Shown: piece by piece, positions 1 through 5,146 of the stretch
How the letters are laid out: each line of letters opens with the position of its first letter
Position numbering within the stretch: the first letter of the stretch is position 1
Source: Thermoplasmata archaeon
GTDB lineage: Archaea; Thermoplasmatota; Thermoplasmata; UBA184
DNA length: 6,287 nt
Direction of reading: 5' to 3'
NCBI GenBank assembly: GCA_030064695.1
Contig: JASHYV010000086.1
Coordinates: 1 to 6,287 of the forward strand
Program-made: the position numbers and the translations under genes
Notes under the pieces: generated by a model
Database searches by the model: none
What the model saw: only the letters and a program-made list of their open reading frames with translations
What the model was told of the DNA's origin: nothing

Positions 1-1771
1 GCGAGGCCGTGGGCGCCGCACCGGGCGCCGGCGCGCTCGTTGGTGGGGCCCGGGTCCGGCCGGGCGCGTCGTAGACGAACGGCTGCCCGCGCAGCGCCGA
101 GATGATCGCCGCGACCACCGTGAGGCTGCCGGCGACTAAGAACGCGGTCGAGATCGAGGAACCGAACCCGGGTTCGACCACGGAGGCGAAGAAGTGCGGC
201 GCGAGGAGCGTCGCGGTGGTCGCGTTCGAGAGCGGCGTCCAGCCGGGCGCCGTCTCGGCGAGGGCGAGCAGCTGCGCCATCGGGTTCTCGCCCAGGAAGG
301 TGCCGAAGAGGGCGCCCGTGGGGTTCCCGGAGATCGCGTGGCTCAGGATCGCGGCGTCGTTGGCCGGCACGCCGGCCGCGCCGAGGGCGCCGGGGACGGT
401 GCCGCCGAGCCCCGAGGCGAGCCCGACGATGATCACCGTGAAGAAGATCGCGAGCGACATCTGCTGGCCGGTGTTCTGGAGGGTCGCGAGCATCCCGGAC
501 GCGGAGCCGCGGTTCTCGGGCGGCACCGAGTTCATCACGGCCGCGGCGTTGGGCGCGGCGAACATCCCCATCCCGCAGCCGCTCGCGAAGAGGATCACGC
601 CGACCTCCCAGTACGGGAAGTCGACGGGCACGGCCGCGAGGGCGAAGAACGAGGCGGCGCCGATCGACATGCCGATCGTGGAGAGGAGGCGGGGACCACG
701 CCGGTCCGAGAGCCACCCGCTGAGCGGGCCGGAGACCAAGAAGCCCGCGATCATCGGCGTCATCATGATCCCCGCCCAGAGCGGCGTCTCCGAGAAGCTG
801 TAGCCGTGGAGCGGGAGCCAGATCCCCTGGAACCAGACGACCAGGAGCAGCATGAGGCCGCCCCGCGCGAGCGACCCTAAGAGCGCCGCCGAGGCGCCCG
901 CGGAGAAGGAGCGGACCCGGAACAGGTCCAAGCGGAACATCGGGTCCTTCACCCGGAGCTCGATCAGCACGAAGGCGAGGAGCAGCGCCGCGCCGGCCAC
1001 GAGGGCGGAGACGACCCACGGCGAGCCCCAGCCCGTCGTCGACGCGCCGTAGGGCAGGAGGCCGTAGGTGGTCCCGACGAGGAGGAGCGTGAGGCCGACC
1101 CCGAAGGTCAGGTTGCCGGCGTAGTCGACCTTCTGGCCGGTGCGGCGGATCGAGATCTCCTTGAGCTTCGCGTACGCCCAGACGGTGCCGAAGACGCCGA
1201 TGGGGACGCTCACGAGGAAGATGATCCGCCAGGTGGGGAGGATCCACGGGCCGATGTGGAGGTCGGGGATGCCGGCGAGGATCCCGCCGATGATGAGCCC
1301 GACCAGCGACCCGCCGATGAAGGCGATCTGGTTCACGCCCATCGCCTTCCCGCGCTCCCCCGGCGGGAACGCGTCGGTGAGGAGCGCCGCCGAGTTGGCG
1401 AAGAGGAACGAGGCGCCGACCGCCTGGATGAGCCGGAAGCCGACCAGCGCCCAGGCCCCGTTGGCCCCGGTCCACGGCTCGAGGAAGAGCAGGATCGAGC
1501 CGGTCGAGAAGACGGCGAAGCCGAAGTTGTACATGCGCGCCCGGCCCCACATGTCCGAGAGCCGGCCGACCGTGACGAGGAGCGTCGCGGTGACGACCCC
1601 GTAGCCGAGCAGGAGCCAGATGAGCAGCGGGAAGGTCGAGACCTCGAACGGGTTCACGCCGAGGCCCTTGAAGACGACGGGCAGCGAGATCAGCAGGATC
1701 GTCCCGTCCAGCGACGCGAGCAGCCCGCCGAGGGTGGTGTTCGAGAGGACGGTCCACTTGTACTCGACCAT
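1..1771 (-). CDS. DHA2-family (14-TM) MFS exporter, C-terminus cut by window edge
   Basis: Inner-membrane secondary transporter, probably a proton-coupled drug or metabolite exporter of the EmrB/QacA (DHA2) type. The frame is open for 590 codons from the ATG at 1771 to the left edge, with no stop, so only the extreme C-terminus is missing. Visible MFS motifs are the DHA2 motif D1 in TM1 (ASLDGTILLISLP, residues 19-31), motif A after TM2 (GRLSDMWGRARM, 69-80), motif B in TM4 (FRLIQAVGAS, 112-121), and a second-half motif-A copy (SGWLSDRRGPR, 351-361). Motif C (GGSLVGLIIGG, 153-163) has Leu where drug:H+ antiporters usually carry Pro. A long loop (about 452-535) lies before the last TM, as in QacA-like proteins. 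The visible C-terminus (from about 570) is a Pro/Ala-rich tail. It follows the hydrolase gene by 21 nt, so it is probably cotranscribed; no strong Shine-Dalgarno sequence is present. Family assignment is firm; substrate is unknown. Confidence 0.93.
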   Translation of the reverse strand, partial: MVEYKWTVLSNTTLGGLLASLDGTILLISLPVVFKGLGVNPFEVSTFPLLIWLLLGYGVVTATLLVTVGRLSDMWGRARMYNFGFAVFSTGSILLFLEPWTGANGAWALVGFRLIQAVGASFLFANSAALLTDAFPPGERGKAMGVNQIAFIGGSLVGLIIGGILAGIPDLHIGPWILPTWRIIFLVSVPIGVFGTVWAYAKLKEISIRRTGQKVDYAGNLTFGVGLTLLLVGTTYGLLPYGASTTGWGSPWVVSALVAGAALLLAFVLIELRVKDPMFRLDLFRVRSFSAGASAALLGSLARGGLMLLLVVWFQGIWLPLHGYSFSETPLWAGIMMTPMIAGFLVSGPLSGWLSDRRGPRLLSTIGMSIGAASFFALAAVPVDFPYWEVGVILFASGCGMGMFAAPNAAAVMNSVPPENRGSASGMLATLQNTGQQMSLAIFFTVIIVGLASGLGGTVPGALGAAGVPANDAAILSHAISGNPTGALFGTFLGENPMAQLLALAETAPGWTPLSNATTATLLAPHFFASVVEPGFGSSISTAFLVAGSLTVVAAIISALRGQPFVYDAPGRTRAPPTSAPAPGAAPTAS

Positions 1772-1787
1772 GGGGAGGGACCCTGAC

Positions 1788-1800
1788 GGCGCCTAGCGCC
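1788..1800. repeat. Small inverted repeat around the hydrolase stop codon
   Basis: GGCGC and GCGCC flank the CTA/TAG stop of the hydrolase as a 5-bp stem with a 3-nt loop, 17 nt before the exporter ATG. It is close enough to affect initiation of the exporter gene if the two are cotranscribed, but may be a chance product of GC richness. Confidence 0.3.
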
Positions 1801-2617
1801 CTTGCGCGGGCCCGAGCGTCACGGAGAAGAACGTCAGCACGCGCTTCCACGCGTCGGCGGCGCTGTCCACGTGGTAGTTGTGCGCCCGCGTGTCGTTGAA
1901 GAACGCGTGGCGGGCGCCGGGGTAGACGTGGTAGGCGAAGTTGCCGCCGGCCTTCGCCATCGCGTCGGCGAGCTCCGGCACGGTGGCGGTGATGCCGGTG
2001 TCCTCGCCGCCGTAGAGTCCGAGCACCGCGGCCCGGATCCGCGGGACGTCCGCGAGCGGCGGGTTCTGCCCGTAGAAGATCACCGCGGCCCGGAGCTGGG
2101 GATCGACGGTCGCGAGACGCGCGGACATCGCGCCGCCGAAGCAGAAGCCGACGGAGCCGATCCGGGCCGGGTCGACCTCGGGTCGATGCCGAAGGTCGTC
2201 CGCCACCGCGAGGAGGTCGCGCGCGAAGCCTTCCTGGACCGTGGGGTTCGAGACCTTCCCGAAGGCGGCGAGCACCGGCCGCAGGTCGGGCGGCTGGGTG
2301 GCCGCGAACTCCGCGAACTTCTCCGGGTTCCGCCGCAGATCGGGCGGCGCCTGGGCCAGCGCGCCCATCGCCTTGCCGACGTTGGCCGGAGTGAGCAGCG
2401 CCTGGATCTCGCCCGTGAACAGGTTGGGGGCGGCGGCGACGTACCCCTGCTCCGCGAACCTCCGGGCGACGTCCCGGATGTGGTCGTCGACGCCGAAGAT
2501 CTCGTGGATGACCACGACCCCGGCGTGACGGGCGGTGCCGTTCGACGGGAAGGCGAGATCGACGTCGATCTCGCGCGTCGGAGTACGCAGGGAGACCGTG
2601 CGGACGCCCGGGCTCAT
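1793..2617 (-). CDS. Dienelactone hydrolase family protein (carboxymethylenebutenolidase-like)
   Basis: Cytosolic alpha/beta hydrolase related to carboxymethylenebutenolidase, which opens dienelactones in chlorocatechol breakdown; many relatives act on other esters or lactones. Numbered from the chosen ATG (274 aa), Glu39 lies in VVIHEIFG, the nucleophile Cys159 in GFCFGG, the acid Asp206 in GGEDTG and His237 in GARHAFFN, so the Cys-Asp-His triad and the supporting Glu are all present. A helical stretch at about 76-126 lengthens it relative to the classical enzyme of about 236 aa. Start choice: a GTG at 2674 would add 19 residues (293 aa), but the ATG at 2617 is preceded by GGTGG at a 7-nt gap, matches where family members begin, and the DNA upstream of it is less GC-rich than coding DNA here. 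It sits between two transporter genes and probably shares their transcript. Substrate is unknown; true dienelactone metabolism is not implied. Confidence 0.92.
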   Translation of the reverse strand: MSPGVRTVSLRTPTREIDVDLAFPSNGTARHAGVVVIHEIFGVDDHIRDVARRFAEQGYVAAAPNLFTGEIQALLTPANVGKAMGALAQAPPDLRRNPEKFAEFAATQPPDLRPVLAAFGKVSNPTVQEGFARDLLAVADDLRHRPEVDPARIGSVGFCFGGAMSARLATVDPQLRAAVIFYGQNPPLADVPRIRAAVLGLYGGEDTGITATVPELADAMAKAGGNFAYHVYPGARHAFFNDTRAHNYHVDSAADAWKRVLTFFSVTLGPAQGR

Positions 2618-2655
2618 CCGGTCGCCACCGCGGGCATCGAGTACGAATTCGCCAT
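2614..2655 (-). other. Possible 13-codon upstream ORF overlapping the hydrolase start (ATGA)
   Basis: An ATG at 2655 opens a 13-residue frame (MANSYSMPAVATG) whose TGA (2616-2614) overlaps the ATG of the hydrolase as ATGA, the classic arrangement for translational coupling. If the hydrolase starts at 2617, this may be a short leader ORF; if it starts at the GTG at 2674, it is a chance frame. There is no independent evidence of translation. Confidence 0.25.
2625..2629 (-). promoter_or_regulatory. Putative Shine-Dalgarno site deciding the hydrolase start
   Basis: GGTGG on the minus strand, 7 nt before the ATG at 2617. It can pair with the CACC part of the archaeal 16S 3' end. It favours the ATG over the GTG at 2674. 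The motif is short and, in GC-rich DNA, may be chance. Confidence 0.4.
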
Positions 2656-2687
2656 TCTGCTCCGACGTTGACACTCCGCGCAGGTAC

Positions 2688-3632
2688 TTAGGTTTTCGAA
2701 GCGACGGGCACGCTCGCCGCGGGGCGGAGCGGGTAGCGCAGCACGAGCGTGACGCCCGAGATCACGATGAGGAACCCGATGATCTCGAAGGCGGTCACCG
2801 GCTCGCCGAACAGCCCCGACCCGATGCCGATCCCGACGAGCGGGACCAGGTAGGCAACCGAGTTGGCCAGAATCGGACCGACCCGATGGTGGAGACGGAA
2901 GTACACGAAGTAGCCGGCGGTGGACGAGAGCAGCACCAGCGCGGCGAGGGACGCCCAGACTCCGGTCGACGAGGGCAGCACCTCCGGCACGGGCAGCACG
3001 AGCGCGGCGACGCCGAGCAGCAGGGCCGCGGCGCCGAACTGTCCGCCGATCTGCCAGAGGCCCTGCGGTCCGGTGCCCCAGCGGCGGAGGAGCACCGTTC
3101 CGATCGCCGCGGACACGAAGGCGCCGACCACGTACGCCGGGCCGGGCCACGTGCCGACGGCGCTCCCCTCGAGCTGCGGCACGACGAGCACGATCACCCC
3201 GGCGAACCCGAGCAGGACCCCCACGAGGCCCAGCGGCGAGAGGCGCTCCGCGGGCAGGATCGCGAACGCGAACACCACGGTGAGGATGGGCGCCGTCGAG
3301 GCAAGGACCGAGGCGTAGCCGCCGGTGGTGAACTGCTCGCCCCAGTACAGGAACCCGCCGTACAGGCCGATCACGAACACGCCGCCGATCGCGAGGGAGA
3401 CGGTGAGCGCGCGGCGGGTCGGGAACGCCTCCCGGCGCGCGGCGGCGAGCAGGAAGAAGGCGGCGGCGGAGAAGGCGTAGCGGACGGCGGCGAAGAGGAT
3501 CGGCGAGGCGCCGAGGACGATCCCCTCGCGGATGAAGATGTAGGCGGCGCCCCAGAGGAAGCTCAGCACGACGAGGAGGGCGACGTCGCCGCCCGTCGCA
3601 CGCGGGGCTCCTTGGGTGGGCGCGTCCGTCAC
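2688..3632 (-). CDS. EamA/DMT-superfamily 10-TM transporter
   Basis: Integral membrane protein of 314 aa, the usual length for the EamA (DUF6) branch of the drug/metabolite transporter superfamily, whose members export or import amino acids, nucleobases, sugars and other metabolites. Two tandem EamA repeats of five TM helices each are visible at about residues 17-152 and 166-302. The first opens with FLWGAAYIFIREG, the typical WG...R signature of TM1, followed by an ARY-like turn (AVRYAF, 49-54). The second ends with GLFGEPVTAFEIIGFLIVISGV (split here as GEPVT at 276-280 and IIGFLIVISG at 284-293), the conserved GE...T...G motif. The GTG at 3632 is the first possible start because an in-frame TAA lies at 3659-3657. 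A TATA-like box sits 25 nt upstream, suggesting a leaderless mRNA. The next gene begins 13 or 70 nt after the stop, depending on its start. Substrate cannot be inferred. Confidence 0.93.
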   Translation of the reverse strand: MTDAPTQGAPRATGGDVALLVVLSFLWGAAYIFIREGIVLGASPILFAAVRYAFSAAAFFLLAAARREAFPTRRALTVSLAIGGVFVIGLYGGFLYWGEQFTTGGYASVLASTAPILTVVFAFAILPAERLSPLGLVGVLLGFAGVIVLVVPQLEGSAVGTWPGPAYVVGAFVSAAIGTVLLRRWGTGPQGLWQIGGQFGAAALLLGVAALVLPVPEVLPSSTGVWASLAALVLLSSTAGYFVYFRLHHRVGPILANSVAYLVPLVGIGIGSGLFGEPVTAFEIIGFLIVISGVTLVLRYPLRPAASVPVASKT

Positions 3633-3652
3633 CGCCCCGCGAAGGCGGCGCT

Positions 3653-3661
3653 CCTTTTACC
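3653..3661 (-). promoter_or_regulatory. Putative TATA box for the EamA transporter
   Basis: GGTAAAAGG on the minus strand, an AT-rich island in GC-rich DNA. Its A-run is centred about 25 nt before the GTG at 3632, which places the predicted transcription start at the start codon (leaderless). Flanking purines (GGGAGG upstream) resemble a BRE. Read by eye only. Confidence 0.45.
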
Positions 3662-3688
3662 TCCCATTCGGGGGAGGGCGAAACGCCC
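3661..3688 (-). terminator. Two abutting small hairpins after the 152-aa gene
   Basis: On the plus strand, CTCCC (3661-3665) pairs with GGGAG (3672-3676) around a 6-nt loop, and GGGCG (3676-3680) pairs with CGCCC (3684-3688) around AAA. The two stems share base 3676, so they nearly abut. They lie 5 to 32 nt past the TGA of the upstream minus-strand gene. There is no clear T-run on the minus strand, so a terminator role is a guess; the stems also overlap the region just upstream of the EamA promoter. Confidence 0.3.
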
Positions 3689-3692
3689 CGCG

Positions 3693-4151
3693 TCAGACCT
3701 CGAAGTGGATCTCGAGCGGTCCCGAGTAGCTGGCGTCCGGGGCCCGGATGGTCAGGTTCGCATATTCGAACCACGGGTAGGCGAAGGTCGCGTTCTCCAG
3801 CACGAACGGGGAGTCCACGATCGCGCCGGTGAAGGCGACGCAGAAGATCTCGCAGACCGCGTCCTCGGTGAAGGCGTGCCCGCTCAGCACCGAGAACCCG
3901 GACTGGTTACCGAGGCTGTAGTTCGCGACGTACCACTGGACCTCGGTGATCGTCACCTTGGTGGGCAGCGAGAAGTAGGCGCTGGCGTCCGCGGCCACGA
4001 ACCCGAGCAGCAGGAGGCCGGCGACGGCGATGGCGACCGCCCCCCGACCGACCCGTGGATGGGGCGCCGCCTCGTCCCGCAGCCACCGCTGCGCCTCGTA
4101 GTAGTACGGCGAGGCCTGGGGATCGTAGAACGCCGAGAGCCCTTCGCGCAC
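3693..4151 (-). CDS. Hypothetical single-pass membrane protein with Cys-containing extracytoplasmic domain
   Basis: I do not recognise a named family. The 152-aa product has a polar N-terminal segment with an aromatic cluster (FYDPQASPYYYEAQRW, residues 8-23), one TM helix at about 36-56 (VAIAVAGLLLLGFVAA), and an outer domain of about 95 residues. The outer domain looks beta-rich, carries a CEIFC pair of cysteines (a possible disulphide) and two or three Asn-X-Ser/Thr sequons (NYS, NAT, NLT), and ends in IRAPDASYSGPLEIHFEV. This resembles small envelope proteins I associate with Thermoplasmatota, but that is from memory. The reading frame is clear from composition; the start is not. GTG at 4151 is the nearest in-frame start, yet a GGAGG lies 26 nt further upstream and no in-frame start follows it closely. 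The gene is divergent from 4288-4887, with 136 nt between them. Confidence 0.7.
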   Translation of the reverse strand: MREGLSAFYDPQASPYYYEAQRWLRDEAAPHPRVGRGAVAIAVAGLLLLGFVAADASAYFSLPTKVTITEVQWYVANYSLGNQSGFSVLSGHAFTEDAVCEIFCVAFTGAIVDSPFVLENATFAYPWFEYANLTIRAPDASYSGPLEIHFEV

Positions 4152-4208
4152 GCGTACGCGCCCGCGGACCGGAGCAACCTCCGGAGCCGTACGATGTGCG
4201 CCGTGGCG

Positions 4209-4213
4209 TAAAA
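4209..4213 (-). promoter_or_regulatory. Possible TATA element for the 152-aa gene
   Basis: TTTTA on the minus strand, the only AT-rich spot upstream of the gene. A start about 25 nt downstream (near 4186) would give a leader of about 35 nt before the GTG at 4151, containing GGAGG at 4182-4178. Spacing does not fit the start codon well, so confidence is low. Confidence 0.3.
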
Positions 4214-4259
4214 CCCTTTGGTCGGACGGGCGGCCGGCCGGGAGCCTCGAACGTGGCCG

Positions 4260-4266
4260 TAATAAT
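4260..4266 (+). promoter_or_regulatory. Putative TATA box for the 199-aa gene
   Basis: TAATAAT, standing out in GC-rich DNA, is centred 25 nt before the ATG at 4288. That is the spacing expected for an archaeal leaderless transcript starting at the ATG. No Shine-Dalgarno sequence precedes the ATG, which agrees with this. Confidence 0.5.
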
Positions 4267-4287
4267 CGGCGCGGACTGCCGCTCGCG

Positions 4288-4887
4288 ATGGGCACCGCGG
4301 CGCCGTCGGGAGCGCTCGTTCCGTCGCTCCGCCAGGAGCCGGGGAGGATCCAGATCCACCTGCGCGATCTCGCCGCGCTGCTCGACGTCACTGCCAATCC
4401 GGCGTACCCGCACACCCCACCGGTGGTGGAGGCGTCGGTGGCCCGGTTCCTGTTCGACTCGACCCGGGAGCAGCTCCGGCACCCGGCCCTCGAGCTGGCG
4501 ATCACGCTCGACCAGGCTCCGCTCGCGCCGGACGACGAGGCCCGGGCCCGGGAAGCGATCCACCGCTACTTCGCCGGCGAGGCGGAGCTCGCCGCGCTCG
4601 ATCTCCGCGTGAACCGGGCCGAGGGGTTCGGCTCGCTCCGGTACGCGATCCCGCTCATCGTCGCCGCCCTCCTCATCGCCGGTCTCTTCTACACGCAGCT
4701 CGGTCGCGGCACCGGGGAGAGCTACCTCGAGGCGCTCACCTACCTCGTGTTCATCACGATCGTCTGGATCATGATGTGGGACCCGCTCGAGATGCTGCTG
4801 TTCAACTCGTACATGCTCCGCCGGCGCCGGCGCGCGTTCGAGAAGCTCGCGCGCGCGAACATTGCGTTCGCCTACGAGCGTCGATAG
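4288..4887 (+). CDS. Hypothetical two-TM membrane protein
   Basis: Unrecognised 199-aa protein. Residues 1 to about 112 form a soluble, charged, probably helical domain (for example HLRDLAALLDV and EAREAIHRYF-like stretches). Two TM helices follow at about 118-136 (YAIPLIVAALLIAGLFYTQ) and 146-168 (LTYLVFITIVWIMMWDP). Directly after TM2 comes WDPLEMLLFNSYMLRRRRRAF (positions 4776-4838), a motif then a basic cluster that should lie in the cytoplasm. A similar W-x-P-L/I-E plus Arg-rich segment occurs, as I recall, in uncharacterised membrane proteins of bacteria and archaea; this is not verified. The ATG at 4288 is supported by the TATA-like box 25 nt upstream. The neighbouring divergent gene also encodes a small membrane protein, so a shared control region and an envelope role are possible but unproven. 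Confidence 0.82.
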   Translation: MGTAAPSGALVPSLRQEPGRIQIHLRDLAALLDVTANPAYPHTPPVVEASVARFLFDSTREQLRHPALELAITLDQAPLAPDDEARAREAIHRYFAGEAELAALDLRVNRAEGFGSLRYAIPLIVAALLIAGLFYTQLGRGTGESYLEALTYLVFITIVWIMMWDPLEMLLFNSYMLRRRRRAFEKLARANIAFAYERR

Positions 4888-4910
4888 GTTCTGGCCCATA
4901 GGTCCTGCCC
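4884..4910 (+). repeat. Imperfect tandem duplication over the stop codon
   Basis: ATAGGTTCTGGCCC (4884-4897) is followed directly by ATAGGTCCTGCCC (4898-4910), differing by one substitution and one missing G. The first copy holds the TAG stop of the 199-aa gene; the second TAG is out of frame. It looks like a recent short slippage event. Confidence 0.55.
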
Positions 4911-4925
4911 GGAGAGCCGGACGAT

Positions 4926-4943
4926 CGGGACTTCATGGTCCCG
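4926..4943 (+). terminator. Hairpin downstream of the 199-aa gene
   Basis: CGGGAC pairs with GTCCCG around the 6-nt loop TTCATG, 38 nt past the stop codon. An alternative pairing of AGCCGG (4915-4920) with CCGGCT (4941-4946) would exclude it. No T-run follows, so the terminator role is uncertain. Confidence 0.3.
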
Positions 4944-5048
4944 GCTGGGCGTCTGCGGGATCGCGGCTACCGGCGCCGGGACTTTGACCTCGGTCGCGCG
5001 GGAGCCGCGCCACTCGGACGAGGCTCAATAGAGCGCTCGGGATCGAAG

Positions 5049-5077
5049 GCGGGGGGGATGCGACGGGTACCCCCCGC
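5049..5077 (-). terminator. GC hairpin downstream of the propeller gene
   Basis: GCGGGGGG (5049-5056) pairs perfectly with CCCCCCGC (5070-5077) over 8 bp with a 13-nt loop. It lies 21 nt past the TAG of the minus-strand propeller gene and between convergent genes, a place where a transcription stop is expected. No T-rich tail is present. Confidence 0.4.
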
Positions 5078-5092
5078 TGAATGGGTGCTCTG

Positions 5093-5146
5093 CGGTCGCT
5101 AACCCGGTCGCTGGGACGGGGGATCCGCGCTCGCTCGGTCGCTGGG
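5093..5146. repeat. Short direct repeats CGGTCGCT(GGG) at the end of the propeller gene
   Basis: CGGTCGCTGGG occurs at 5105-5115 and 5136-5146, and the first 8 bases again at 5093-5100 across the stop codon. Spacing (31 and 12 nt) is not a multiple of three, so the copies are read in different frames (PSDR and SQRP). They lie in the polar C-terminal tail, where slippage would be tolerated. Confidence 0.45.

Larger units (their letters stand above)
4888..5098. other. Non-coding gap between convergent genes
   Basis: The 211 bp separate the ends of the plus-strand membrane protein gene and the minus-strand propeller gene. No coding frame with plausible protein composition and no tRNA-like T-loop or acceptor pairing were found. 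It holds the second copy of a short tandem repeat, one hairpin at 4926-4943, a 10-bp palindrome CCGGCGCCGG at 4970-4979 and a strong GC hairpin at 5049-5077. The likeliest role is transcription termination from both sides. Confidence 0.6.

Noticed and set aside
102..1786. Long plus-strand open frames opposite the exporter gene
   Set aside because: They encode Arg/Pro/Ala-rich low-complexity protein with no domain pattern, and mirror a clear 14-TM transporter on the minus strand. GC-rich DNA gives such antisense frames by default.
2535..4211. A 558-codon plus-strand open frame
   Set aside because: It runs antisense across parts of three minus-strand genes and its product is an unnatural mix of Arg, Glu, Asp, Gly and His. 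It is a shadow of the EamA and hydrolase genes.
4152..4505. N-terminal extension of the small minus-strand membrane protein up to 4505
   Set aside because: The extra 118 codons overlap the divergent gene and its promoter, and the residues are Arg/Ser/Pro-rich as in shadow frames. The protein-like part starts near 4151.
3907..4899. A 330-codon minus-strand open frame opposite the 199-aa gene
   Set aside because: Its product is Arg/Glu-rich and lacks any membrane or domain signal, while the plus-strand frame gives a coherent two-TM protein with a matching promoter.
4888..5098. Possible tRNA or other small RNA gene in the gap
   Set aside because: No T-loop consensus, anticodon stem or acceptor pairing could be found on either strand; only isolated hairpins.
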